From: an uncultured cyanobacterium | GTDB taxonomy: Bacteria > Cyanobacteriota > Vampirovibrionia > Gastranaerophilales > Gastranaerophilaceae | Length of the DNA stretch: 64,000 nucleotides | NCBI GenBank assembly: GCA_902495705.1 | Contig: CABUXT010000003.1 | Span: forward strand, 1 to 64,000 | Reading direction: 5' to 3' | In this document: piece after piece, positions 33,884-42,345 of the stretch | Numbering within the stretch: the stretch's first letter is position 1 | Layout of the letters: each line of letters begins with the position of its first letter | Program-made: the position numbers and the translations under genes | Notes under the pieces: model-generated | Told to the model about the DNA's origin: nothing | The model's database searches: none | The model's input: only the letters and a program-made list of their open reading frames with translations

Positions 33884-36229
33884 TTATTTCTTATTTCTGT
33901 AGTCATTTATTAATTGATTTTTATTATATATAGGCATATCAATTAGTCTGTCCATCTTGCCGGCTTTGATATCTTCGTTTGAGGCATTATAAAATTCTTT
34001 TTCAGCCGGACTTAAATTCATTTCCATTTGACGGATATAGTTTATTCCATCAAAGTCCATGTTTGATTTATATTTATCAATTACTTCTTTATTCACTAGT
34101 AGTTGAAGATAATTTTCTTTGATAATGCAGTAGTCAATAAATCCTGGAATTAAGTAGCAAAATCTGTCGTATTTATCTTCTTTTGAAAAGTCTTTATTAA
34201 GGATACTTTTTGCACATTCAGGCATACTGCCTGCAATAAATCTTCTGATTTTGTTGCGTTGAACAGGGTGGAGTTTGCTTTCTTCTTTCAACATCATAAG
34301 AATAGCGTTTGTATTTGCGGATAAGTTTTCATCGGGTTTGAAATGGTCAATTTCATTCATCATAGCAAGTCCGATAAGGTTTCTATCCTTGTCTGTTAAA
34401 GGTTTGTTGTAATAATTGTACAAATCATCATATTCTTTTTTATTATCTTTGAGCATCTTCATAAAAGATGCGTCAATGTCATTTGAATTCTCTGTTACAT
34501 CTACATTTAGTTCAATTTTCTTTGCATCAGGATGTTTATGTCTTGTTGCTAAGTCATTGATGGCACAAGTTGCTGACATATATTCACCTTCCATCCTATT
34601 AAAAAATCTTTGGCTTAAATCATCAAAGTAATTTGGTGAACCGTCAGATTCTCCGATTTTTTCTAACTCTTCAAGAGAGCAATCCGGTGGCAATTGACTG
34701 ACTTTAATTTTATATGTCAAATCAGCTTCATTTGTCACAAAGTTTATATATTTGCTGGTTAGAGATGACGGTAGCCATTTGGCTTCTTTAAAGATTTGCT
34801 GTTTGAATTTTTCATCAATATCATCAAGAGATAATTTATCGTCATCTATTTCTTTTGTTTCGTCTGCTTGCTTTATATTTTGAACTTTTTCTTGGTCGTA
34901 TTTTTCATCAAAATAATTTTCCCATTTGATTTGTTCTTGAGCATGTTTTTCGTAGCGAGACTCTCTTTCAGGGAAAATTGTTTGGGTATAGTCAAGTAAT
35001 TCTAAATATTCAGGGGTAACTCTATCGATAACTTTATTATTTTTAGTTTCCGGTGTTACTTCTTTTAAATCTGTATTTATTGGGATATTTCCGCCTTCTC
35101 CGTAAATATCTTCAAACATATCAATCGTATCAATAATTGCATGAGAATAAATATCTTTCATTATTGGGTTTTGGTTCCAATATCTTTGGAGCATAAATTC
35201 ATCGTTGCTTTTTTTGCCTTCATAGCGTTCAGCCTCTGTGAAAGATTTTAAATCTTCTGAAAGGTGTGCTCTATCAGCTGCAACTGTCATAATCGGACTA
35301 AGATATTTGACGATGAATGACGCTTGCGGGTCGTCTTTGCCAAATCTTTTTCTGACTTTTCTCTCAACTTCAGCTTTTGACATGCTGGAAGATTTGATAT
35401 CATTTGTCAGTTGTTTTTTCTGATAGTCCTTAATATTATATTTGCGCGGAGCTCTTTTCTTTGGTGCTGTAGCTTTTGTTTCCTCAGCTTTATCTATCGT
35501 AGCTGTTTTTGGTAAATGTACTGCAGGGTTTGTTGTATTTTTCGGCAAGGTTACAAAGAATTTTCGATATTCTTCTCTTGTTGCGATAAGCGAGTTCCAA
35601 AAAGCTTGTGTTGGAAATTTGATTCCATAACTTGCGGTTATATTATCCTTAATCGGTTTTGTTATGATACCTTTATAGGTGTCATTCATATCTTTTTCAT
35701 AGAAATCTTTGTTTATTTCTTTGACTGTTTTGCCTTCTGTATAGATTTTTTTCAGCAAGTACATTCCGAAATTGTCGCTGCCATCTTTAAGTAACGGCTC
35801 ATCAGACATTTCTTTTGCTGTTTTTATTTCATACAAAATGCTTGAAATGTTTCTTGATTTATTTTCGTGCAGGTTTTGGAATAATTCTTCATTAGGGTAA
35901 ACGCTTTTTACATCTTCAAAATTGTCTGCTAAATTCAAGTATTTAAAAACTTCGCCCATCATTTGTTCAGGTGGAATATGTTGTCTTGTTTCGTAGTCAT
36001 AGTCAAGATATTCTTTCATAGAAGATGGCATGTTGTTTCTGTTGAAATCCTGAGCGTAAAAGTCTTCAGGTGTTCTTCCGCTAAAAGATATATTAAAATC
36101 TTGGTATGCAAAAACAGGTCTTGTTGTAGAGTTTTGCGTAATCGGATTTTGCGCGTTTTGGTTATTTTGTCTTTTGTTATTTACAATGTTATGTAATGGG
36201 GTAAATTGGTTTATTTTTGTAATTTTCAT
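33884..36229 (-). CDS. Large protein of unknown function, tandem paralogue 2 (SFSG N-terminus)
   Basis: A 781-residue partner of the 31371 gene, 14 bases upstream of it on the same strand. Its opening MKITKINQFTPLHNIVNNKR parallels MRISQITQFTPIHNISNKKQ, and the SFSGRTPEDFYAQDFNRNNM block, PIMTVAAD block and NTDLxxVTPExxxNKVIDRVTPEYLELLDYTQ block are shared. The middle region after about residue 480 and the C-terminus are not similar. It is rich in Lys, Asp, Glu and Asn with no hydrophobic segment. The promoter lies in the 130 bases shared with the divergent kinase gene. Confidence 0.7.
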   Translation of the reverse strand: MKITKINQFTPLHNIVNNKRQNNQNAQNPITQNSTTRPVFAYQDFNISFSGRTPEDFYAQDFNRNNMPSSMKEYLDYDYETRQHIPPEQMMGEVFKYLNLADNFEDVKSVYPNEELFQNLHENKSRNISSILYEIKTAKEMSDEPLLKDGSDNFGMYLLKKIYTEGKTVKEINKDFYEKDMNDTYKGIITKPIKDNITASYGIKFPTQAFWNSLIATREEYRKFFVTLPKNTTNPAVHLPKTATIDKAEETKATAPKKRAPRKYNIKDYQKKQLTNDIKSSSMSKAEVERKVRKRFGKDDPQASFIVKYLSPIMTVAADRAHLSEDLKSFTEAERYEGKKSNDEFMLQRYWNQNPIMKDIYSHAIIDTIDMFEDIYGEGGNIPINTDLKEVTPETKNNKVIDRVTPEYLELLDYTQTIFPERESRYEKHAQEQIKWENYFDEKYDQEKVQNIKQADETKEIDDDKLSLDDIDEKFKQQIFKEAKWLPSSLTSKYINFVTNEADLTYKIKVSQLPPDCSLEELEKIGESDGSPNYFDDLSQRFFNRMEGEYMSATCAINDLATRHKHPDAKKIELNVDVTENSNDIDASFMKMLKDNKKEYDDLYNYYNKPLTDKDRNLIGLAMMNEIDHFKPDENLSANTNAILMMLKEESKLHPVQRNKIRRFIAGSMPECAKSILNKDFSKEDKYDRFCYLIPGFIDYCIIKENYLQLLVNKEVIDKYKSNMDFDGINYIRQMEMNLSPAEKEFYNASNEDIKAGKMDRLIDMPIYNKNQLINDYRNKK

Positions 36230-36361
36230 ATTCTATCCTACTAATCAAGGTGTACTTTCAATTATAAGTCGCGTAAATGGAAAATTTTGCACTATATTAA
36301 GATTTTTTTACACTTTTATGTTAATATTCCGTTAGGAAATAAGGAATATGGGAGAAGTAAA

Positions 36362-37414
36362 ATGTGCGATATAATTACAATTGGTAGCGCAACAATGGAC
36401 GTATTTGTTGAATGTGATGATGCAAATATCGTTTCTGTCCGCTCTTTAAAAAAGAAATCCGAGTTTATGAGTTACTCTTACGGTGCAAAAATCGAAATTA
36501 CCGATTTTGCCTCACAAGTAGGTGGCGGTGGTGTTAATACCGCAACAAACTTTGCAAATTTAGGTTTTTCAACTGGTGCAATTTTTAAAGTTGGTGATGA
36601 TATTTATTCAAAAGGTTTGTTTGAATTTTTCAAATCAAGAAGTGTTGATTTATCAACAGTAATTCAAAATAAAGATGAATCTACAGGTTTTTCAATCATT
36701 TTGACAAGTTTTGAAGGTGATAGAACTGTTTTGGCTCACCGTGGTGCTAATGCTCATATTAAAAAATCTGAAATTAATTATGACGCGATTAAAAATGCAA
36801 AACTTTTGTATATCGCACCATTAAACGGCGATAGTAACAAAGTTCTTGATGATATCGTAAAATTTGCAAATGAGAATGATACGGCAATTTGCTTTAATGC
36901 AGGTACTACAGGTATTAAAAAAGGGTTTAATTATTTGAAAAAAATTCTTGAATCAGCGCAAATCGTTGTTATGAACAAGGAAGAGGCATCAATGGCAACC
37001 GGTATTCAATTGCGTTCTGATACAAAAGAAGAAAAATTCTCAGATATGTTAATTCACCCTGATTTAAAAACAATGTTTAAAAAATTGAAAGTATCTGATT
37101 ATCAAGTGATTGTTATCACAGACGGAGGCTCAGGTGCTTACGCTTATGATGGTAAAAAATATTACTATTGCCCTTGTTTTGCTGGTCCTGTTACATCAAC
37201 TCTTGGCGCTGGTGATGCTTTTGCATCAACATTCTGTGCATCATTGATGAAATTTGGCAAAGACATAGAAAAAGCCTTGATTGCTGCATCTATCAACTCT
37301 ACAGGTGTAGTTTCAGAATTTGGTGCAACAGCAGGACTATTAACATTTGATGAAATTATTGACAGAATGGACAAAAATCCTGATTTTAAATGCAAATTAG
37401 AAGTTGTGGAATAA
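36362..37414 (+). CDS. PfkB-family carbohydrate/nucleoside kinase
   Basis: A 350-residue ribokinase-fold kinase. It has the opening ITIGSATMDVFVE, the glycine motif VGGGGVNTATNFANLGF, TGFSIILTSFEGDRTVLAHRGAN, the nucleotide-site IVITDGGSGAYAYDG, and the PfkB signature TSTLGAGDAFASTFCASL with catalytic Asp in GAGD. The ATG at 36362 with GGGAGAAG upstream is preferred; the longer frame from 36287 would add 25 residues from the leader. The acceptor may be a sugar or adenosine/nucleoside; the sequence does not decide. Confidence 0.88.
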   Translation: MCDIITIGSATMDVFVECDDANIVSVRSLKKKSEFMSYSYGAKIEITDFASQVGGGGVNTATNFANLGFSTGAIFKVGDDIYSKGLFEFFKSRSVDLSTVIQNKDESTGFSIILTSFEGDRTVLAHRGANAHIKKSEINYDAIKNAKLLYIAPLNGDSNKVLDDIVKFANENDTAICFNAGTTGIKKGFNYLKKILESAQIVVMNKEEASMATGIQLRSDTKEEKFSDMLIHPDLKTMFKKLKVSDYQVIVITDGGSGAYAYDGKKYYYCPCFAGPVTSTLGAGDAFASTFCASLMKFGKDIEKALIAASINSTGVVSEFGATAGLLTFDEIIDRMDKNPDFKCKLEVVE

Positions 37415-37480
37415 AAAATGAACAATTTATTTTCGATAATCGTTATATAAATGTGATTCGAAATTAAGGAGGTCTAAAAT

Positions 37481-37885
37481 ATGACAGAAGAAACTAAAAC
37501 ATGTAATTGCAAAGAGAAAGCTATTGAAAAATTAAAAGAATTTTCATTTATTGCAGGTGCTGTATTTGTAGGTTCAACATTGGCAATTTTATTAAGTGCA
37601 CAAATCTTAAAACCAAAATGCCCATGTCCGCAAATGCAATTCCAACCAAGAATGGAAAGACCACTACCTCCACCTCCTGCAATTTATCCGGGACAAGGTA
37701 TGCCGGGGAATTTCCATGCTCCAAAATGGAGACACGATAGAGGTTTTAGAGGGCCACAAGGCGGACCTCCTCAATTTAGAGGTGATATGCCACAACCTCA
37801 ATATGGCGGACCTCAAGGTGGACCACATCCTCAAGCAAGAGCTCATCATAGAGGTGATGCTCCAAAAGCTCCACAACAAAAATAA
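37481..37885 (+). CDS. Small membrane protein with Pro/Gly/Gln/His-rich tail
   Basis: A 134-residue protein with N-terminal Cys residues (CNCKEK), one membrane helix (about 22-43, SFIAGAVFVGSTLAILLSAQIL) and then PKCPCPQMQFQP. A low-complexity tail of Pro, Gly, Gln, Arg and His follows, with GPQGG repeats. A very strong AAGGAGGT site precedes the ATG. It resembles small single-pass proteins with a disordered surface or periplasmic tail. Function is unknown. Confidence 0.65.
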   Translation: MTEETKTCNCKEKAIEKLKEFSFIAGAVFVGSTLAILLSAQILKPKCPCPQMQFQPRMERPLPPPPAIYPGQGMPGNFHAPKWRHDRGFRGPQGGPPQFRGDMPQPQYGGPQGGPHPQARAHHRGDAPKAPQQK

Positions 37886-37899
37886 TTAAAATGTTTATC

Positions 37900-37955
37900 T
37901 AAGAAATCCGCAGTTCAGCATGACGCTTAAATATAATTGTCATTCTGAAAGCTTA
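37900..37955. repeat. Fragments of dispersed repeats
   Basis: CCGCAGTTCAGCATGAC (near 37908-37924, related to bases 87-104) and GTCATTCTGAAAGC (37939-37952) are half copies of the hairpin family without matching arms. Confidence 0.45.
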
Positions 37956-37962
37956 GAAAAAC

Positions 37963-38003
37963 AAAACAGATTAACTGAAAATTTTTGGTTAATCTGTTTT
38001 TGT
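37963..38003 (+). terminator. Terminator after the Pro-rich membrane protein
   Basis: A 13-bp stem (37963-37975 with 37988-38000, core AACAGATTAAC) with a 12-base loop is followed by T residues. Confidence 0.8.
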
Positions 38004-38080
38004 ATATAGCCTTACTCGGCAATATATTTATTAGACAAATTAGTGTTTAATATATCAAGATAAGCGAAAGGCTGGACCAA

Positions 38081-38740
38081 ATGAAGATAGAAAGGCAAAA
38101 ACAAATATTAATTATTGAGGATGATACTCTATCTCGTATCACCCAAAAATGCATGATAGGAAGTTTTTCTGACATGAATGTTTGTGCTGAATTTGATAAT
38201 GCTGAAGATGGTATTAAATATTTACATCAAAATGTATCTGACATTGATTTGATTTTGATGGATGCAACTTTGCCTAAAATGAACGGTGTAGAGGCATCTA
38301 AGGTTATCAAAAATAAATATCCTTCTATGAAAATTGTTATTCTTGTGCCTTATAACTCAGATAAACAGGTGATTTCAACTCTGTTTGCCAATGCTGATTC
38401 TTATTATATAAGAGATTTAGGGCAAGAAATGTTGTATGATGTTTTGTCTCAAACCCTTAATAATAACGGCAGTATAGATAAGCGTATTCAGTTTTCTGTC
38501 TTTAATTATATAAAACGATTACCTGAAAAAGATTATTGGGAATTTTTAAATAAATTGACAACAAAAGAGTCCGATTTTATAACTTTTGTTTATATGGGAT
38601 TATCAAGAGATGAAATCTCAAATCGGTTAGAAGTTCCATCTGCTCAGCTTTCCGATTTTATCTATTCGATTTTTGAAAAACTTGTGTATGTTGTAAAATT
38701 TGGACAATTTGATAAGGAACTTGTGTATGACCTTTTTTAA
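38081..38740 (+). CDS. Response regulator with atypical receiver and HTH output
   Basis: A 219-residue protein. The receiver domain (about 8-130) has the acidic pair in IIEDD and the phosphoacceptor Asp61 in LILMDATLPKMNG. The conserved Ser/Thr after strand 4 is replaced (VILVPYN) and the conserved Lys is Arg111 (YYIRDL), so the switch residues are altered. The C-terminus has a LuxR/NarL-like helix-turn-helix (LTTKESDFITFVYMGLSRDEISNRLEVPSAQLSDFIYSIFEKL). The start has GAAAGG upstream, and the stop overlaps the kinase gene by 14 bases, so the two are a pair. Confidence 0.8.
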   Translation: MKIERQKQILIIEDDTLSRITQKCMIGSFSDMNVCAEFDNAEDGIKYLHQNVSDIDLILMDATLPKMNGVEASKVIKNKYPSMKIVILVPYNSDKQVISTLFANADSYYIRDLGQEMLYDVLSQTLNNNGSIDKRIQFSVFNYIKRLPEKDYWEFLNKLTTKESDFITFVYMGLSRDEISNRLEVPSAQLSDFIYSIFEKLVYVVKFGQFDKELVYDLF

Positions 38741-40463
38741 AAAAATAAAATTAAATACAAAGACCAAAATAGTTTTAGTAAATGTGGCATTTATCACAAT
38801 GGTGCTAATTTGTTTTGGTTTGAATTTATCACCGCAAACTTTTATTTCGCATAGAGTAATTATAGTATTTGAAACAATTTTGTTGATTTGTGCGAATATT
38901 TTTAACTATATATTGTTACTTGATAGGTTAAAAATAAGTAATGACGAATTTTTGAAATATCGTCTTTGCAGAAATTGTAAGCATTGCGAAATCGGTATTG
39001 ATTCTTTACTTAATCAAATTTTTATGACAACTCCTGATATTATTGCTTTTATGGACACAAATCAAAGATATGTTATGTGTTCCAAAAAACTATATGATTT
39101 ATTTAAAATTTCAGCCCCTGAAATTATCGGAAAATCTCAAGACGTAATTTTGCCAAGACAGCAGGTTGAACTTAATCGCAAATATTTGAATGAAGTTATT
39201 GCACAGAAGAAACCTATGTATTATACCCAAAAGATTTATATAAATAATGTTGAATATATTTATGACTCAATTTCATCACCTATTGTCAGCAAAGATAATC
39301 AAGTGGCAGGAATCTTAACGATGAGCCGTAATATAACTGAAACGGTTTCATTGAAAGAATCTTTTGAGCGTTCTAATCAAAAGTTATATGATTTAATTAA
39401 TAACTCTCCGAATTTAGCTTATGTCTTGGATAGAGATGGCAATTATATTTTTGGTAACACTAAAGGAAAGGAATTTTTTATCTCTGGTGTGGATTATACA
39501 AGTTCAGGTGAACGTATAGTTATCAAAATGGATAAGTTTAGAGATGAAATCATTAATGAAAATCGCAAAATCATAGCAACAGGTGAAAGATTAGTTAAGG
39601 AAAAAGAAATGGTTGCAACAAATGGTGAAAGTTATTGGTATGAATTTACCAAAACTCCATTGACAAATACTTCAGGGGATTATTATGCGGTTACAACAAT
39701 TGTAAGATGTATTGATACCGAAAAACGATTACAAGAACAACGAGAAACATATATTGCAACGCTAAGTCATGACTTGAAAACTCCTGCGATTGCGCAAGTC
39801 AGAGCATTAGAATTGCTTTTGAGCGGTCAAATGGGTGAATTTAACGATAGTCAAAAAGAATTGCTCCATTTGACACTGGATTCTTGTAATTACTTATACG
39901 ATATGGTTTATACAATTCTTTCAACATGTAAATTTGAAAACGGTGAAATTTCGCTTAATTATTCTTCTGTTGATTTTGTCAAACTGACTGAAGAATGTAT
40001 AAATGAATGTTTGAATTTAACCAAAACAAATAATACTACAATTGTTTTTGAGCCTAAGGGAAAATCATGTGTTGCTATGGCAGATAAAACCGAAATCAAA
40101 CGTGCAATTGTGAATTTTCTATCAAATGGTATAAATTATGCAAATACTGATACAGTTATTAAAGTTTCAGTGAGTTCGCATAATGAACTTGTTGAACTAA
40201 GGATTCAAAATTCCAGCCCTTATATAGACGCTGATACAATGAATAGAATTTTTAGGAAATACGTTACTCATTCTGAAAAATTCAACAAAGTCGGTGTCGG
40301 ATTAGGGTTATATCTGTCAAAGAAAATTGTTGAGGCTCACAATGGCGAAATTATTGCAGAAAGCACCAAAGATAACACCAATACTTTTGGCTTTGTTATC
40401 CCTGTTTCTGTAAAATCTTTACCTGTAAAAAGGTTGGCAGATTTTTCTACAACAATGAAGTAA
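38727..40463 (+). CDS. PAS-domain sensor histidine kinase
   Basis: A 578-residue kinase. Two N-terminal membrane helices (about 12-30 and 37-62) are followed by a Cys-containing linker (CRNCKHCEIG) that could bind a metal, two PAS domains (about 90-210 and 220-335), and HisKA with TLSHDLKTP (His348). The HATPase domain shows the N box FLSNGINYAN and VGVGLGLYLSKKIVEAHNGEIIAES. The ATG at 38727 (AAGGAAC upstream) lies inside the regulator gene; an in-frame ATG at 38700 is possible. It probably phosphorylates the upstream regulator. The signal is unknown. Confidence 0.88.
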   Translation: MTFFKKIKLNTKTKIVLVNVAFITMVLICFGLNLSPQTFISHRVIIVFETILLICANIFNYILLLDRLKISNDEFLKYRLCRNCKHCEIGIDSLLNQIFMTTPDIIAFMDTNQRYVMCSKKLYDLFKISAPEIIGKSQDVILPRQQVELNRKYLNEVIAQKKPMYYTQKIYINNVEYIYDSISSPIVSKDNQVAGILTMSRNITETVSLKESFERSNQKLYDLINNSPNLAYVLDRDGNYIFGNTKGKEFFISGVDYTSSGERIVIKMDKFRDEIINENRKIIATGERLVKEKEMVATNGESYWYEFTKTPLTNTSGDYYAVTTIVRCIDTEKRLQEQRETYIATLSHDLKTPAIAQVRALELLLSGQMGEFNDSQKELLHLTLDSCNYLYDMVYTILSTCKFENGEISLNYSSVDFVKLTEECINECLNLTKTNNTTIVFEPKGKSCVAMADKTEIKRAIVNFLSNGINYANTDTVIKVSVSSHNELVELRIQNSSPYIDADTMNRIFRKYVTHSEKFNKVGVGLGLYLSKKIVEAHNGEIIAESTKDNTNTFGFVIPVSVKSLPVKRLADFSTTMK

Positions 40464-41817
40464 TATCTTGACCGCCGGTTGCTTTATACAAATTGATAAC
40501 TGAAATTTCTCTGTTGATATTATTTACGACACAGCTTTCTTCGCTAATTAATATCATTTGTTGAGCTTTCATATTATCAAGTTTTGATTGAGCACCTGTA
40601 TTAAATTTTTGATTTGCAAGTTCTAATTTTTCTGCCTCAATATCATATCTTTCATTGCTCTTTTGATAATTCATGTTAGATGTTTTTACACTCATCATTG
40701 CATCGTTTAGTTCTTGAACAGATGTAAGTATTGATTTTTCGTAAATTTGAAGAGCTTTTTCATATTCAAGTTTGTTATATCTTAATTTTGCTTTTTTATA
40801 ACCGCCTGTGAATAATTCAAGAGAAGGTGCAACCCCTATTGTAGATAAAAATGTGTGAGGAGCAAACATTCTGCACCAGTCATACGCGTTGAATCCTACT
40901 TGACCAAATACAGTGAATTTTGGCAAGAAATCTCTTCTTGCAACTTGAACGTCAATTCCTGTTTTTTCTATATATAATTCTGCTTTTTTTATATCAGGTC
41001 TTTCTGCAATATATTCGGTTGAAATTTCAGAAGGTACAGAAGGAATTACAATTGAATCATAGTTACTTCTGTCGATTTTTGATTGATATCTGTCTCCTAA
41101 CTGTGCAATCAGTTGGTTAAGTGTTACGTCTTGGCGTTCTTTTAAAGAATTTAATCTTTCATGCATTTGAGTTAATGTTTGTTTTTCTGAAAGTAATTCA
41201 GCCAATGGACATAAACCGCTGTTATATTTTTGAGTTTCAAGAGTAACGATATCCTCTTGTATTTTTAATAATTTTTCTTGGTTTTGGATTAATTTATCAA
41301 TTCCGATAAGGGTGTAATAATTAGACACAAAACCTGATGAAATTGAGATATATGAGGCTCTTTCATCTTGTTTGGTCATTTCTATTTGCTTTTTCAAGCT
41401 TTTGGTTTTTAAGTAATTTTCACCCCAAATGTCTACTTCATAAGACATTGTTAAAGGTAATTGATAATGCGCCTGATTGTAATCAGGAATAAGTACATCT
41501 CCAAATCTTTGGTCAGATGCTGTTAAATATCTTTGAATACCACCGTTAAATGTAAGTTGCGGAAGTTGATTTGCAAATGCTTGTTTCATGATTTGTTGAG
41601 ATTGCTTTGACTTAATTGAGGCAATTTTTAAATCAGGATTGTTTGCATATAATTTTTCAACATATCCGCTTAAAGTTGAATCATCAAAATGTTTCCACCA
41701 ATCAAGGTTCATATATTCAACGGTCGGATTGGTTGTTTGTTCAGTCTTTTTAGCGTTCGCTGTTGGGGTAACTGAGATTAAACATAATAAAATAATTAAT
41801 ATTTTTAAACTTTTCAT
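40447..41817 (-). CDS. TolC-type outer-membrane efflux factor
   Basis: A 456-residue outer-membrane channel subunit of tripartite efflux or type I secretion. It has a signal peptide (MKSLKILIILLCLISVTPTANA) with no lipobox Cys, then LDWWKHFDDSTLSGYVEKLYANNPDLKIA, the NodT/OprM-like opening. The coiled-coil and barrel repeats follow, with TAERPDIKKAE (IAERPDI) and FTVFGQVGFNA. It is divergent from marR and the EmrA-type adaptor across only 47 bases. The 3' end overlaps the histidine kinase gene by 17 bases in convergent orientation. No inner-membrane pump is next to it. Confidence 0.88.
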   Translation of the reverse strand: MKSLKILIILLCLISVTPTANAKKTEQTTNPTVEYMNLDWWKHFDDSTLSGYVEKLYANNPDLKIASIKSKQSQQIMKQAFANQLPQLTFNGGIQRYLTASDQRFGDVLIPDYNQAHYQLPLTMSYEVDIWGENYLKTKSLKKQIEMTKQDERASYISISSGFVSNYYTLIGIDKLIQNQEKLLKIQEDIVTLETQKYNSGLCPLAELLSEKQTLTQMHERLNSLKERQDVTLNQLIAQLGDRYQSKIDRSNYDSIVIPSVPSEISTEYIAERPDIKKAELYIEKTGIDVQVARRDFLPKFTVFGQVGFNAYDWCRMFAPHTFLSTIGVAPSLELFTGGYKKAKLRYNKLEYEKALQIYEKSILTSVQELNDAMMSVKTSNMNYQKSNERYDIEAEKLELANQKFNTGAQSKLDNMKAQQMILISEESCVVNNINREISVINLYKATGGQDITSLL

Positions 41818-41835
41818 GCTATTTATTTTCCTTTA

Positions 41836-41851
41836 TGTTATCATGATAACA
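41836..41851. promoter_or_regulatory. 16-bp perfect palindrome, probable MarR operator
   Basis: TGTTATCATGATAACA is perfectly symmetrical and lies in the 47 bases between the divergent efflux factor and marR genes. Both promoters must overlap it. The TTATCATGATAA core resembles typical MarR-family sites. Confidence 0.7.
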
Positions 41852-41864
41852 CAAAAGAAAAATC

Positions 41865-42323
41865 ATGAACACTGAAAATATATTAAAACAAAAAATAGGA
41901 CTCCATCTGACAGGTGTCGGAAATTTGTCTAAGATATTTGCAGTACAGTCATTTTCAGGTAACAATTTGCAAATTACCCCGGAACAATTTACTGTACTTG
42001 CCTTGTTGTATGAAAACGATGAGTTGTATCAAAGACAATTGTCGGCACTTTCATTGAAAGATAGGGCAAATATTTCGCGAATAGTTAATATATTGGAAGG
42101 TTCAGGTTTTATTACCAAAACTCCTGATGTAAATGGTAGGAAAGTTTATAAAATAAAGATTACGGAAGAAGGTAAGGCTGTATATAAAGAAACTCTGCCT
42201 GTTATTACATCGGTTTGGAAAGAAACCGCTGAAAATATTCCTGATGAAGATTTGAAAATTTTTCATAAGGTTTTATATAAAATTCAGCAAAATTTAATAT
42301 CAAAAGTAAATATACAAATATAG
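41865..42323 (+). CDS. MarR-family repressor
   Basis: A 152-residue winged-helix regulator. The core LTPEQFTVLALLYENDELYQRQLSALSLKDRANISRIVNILEGSGFITKTPDVNGRKVYKIKITEEGKAV contains the recognition helix and the wing with its Asp/Arg-rich turn. It lies 22 bases before the EmrA-type adaptor and divergent to the TolC-type gene, and an operator-like palindrome sits immediately upstream. It is likely to repress both and be released by a small-molecule ligand. Confidence 0.92.
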   Translation: MNTENILKQKIGLHLTGVGNLSKIFAVQSFSGNNLQITPEQFTVLALLYENDELYQRQLSALSLKDRANISRIVNILEGSGFITKTPDVNGRKVYKIKITEEGKAVYKETLPVITSVWKETAENIPDEDLKIFHKVLYKIQQNLISKVNIQI

Positions 42324-42345
42324 AGTAAGTAAAGAAGAGGTTATT

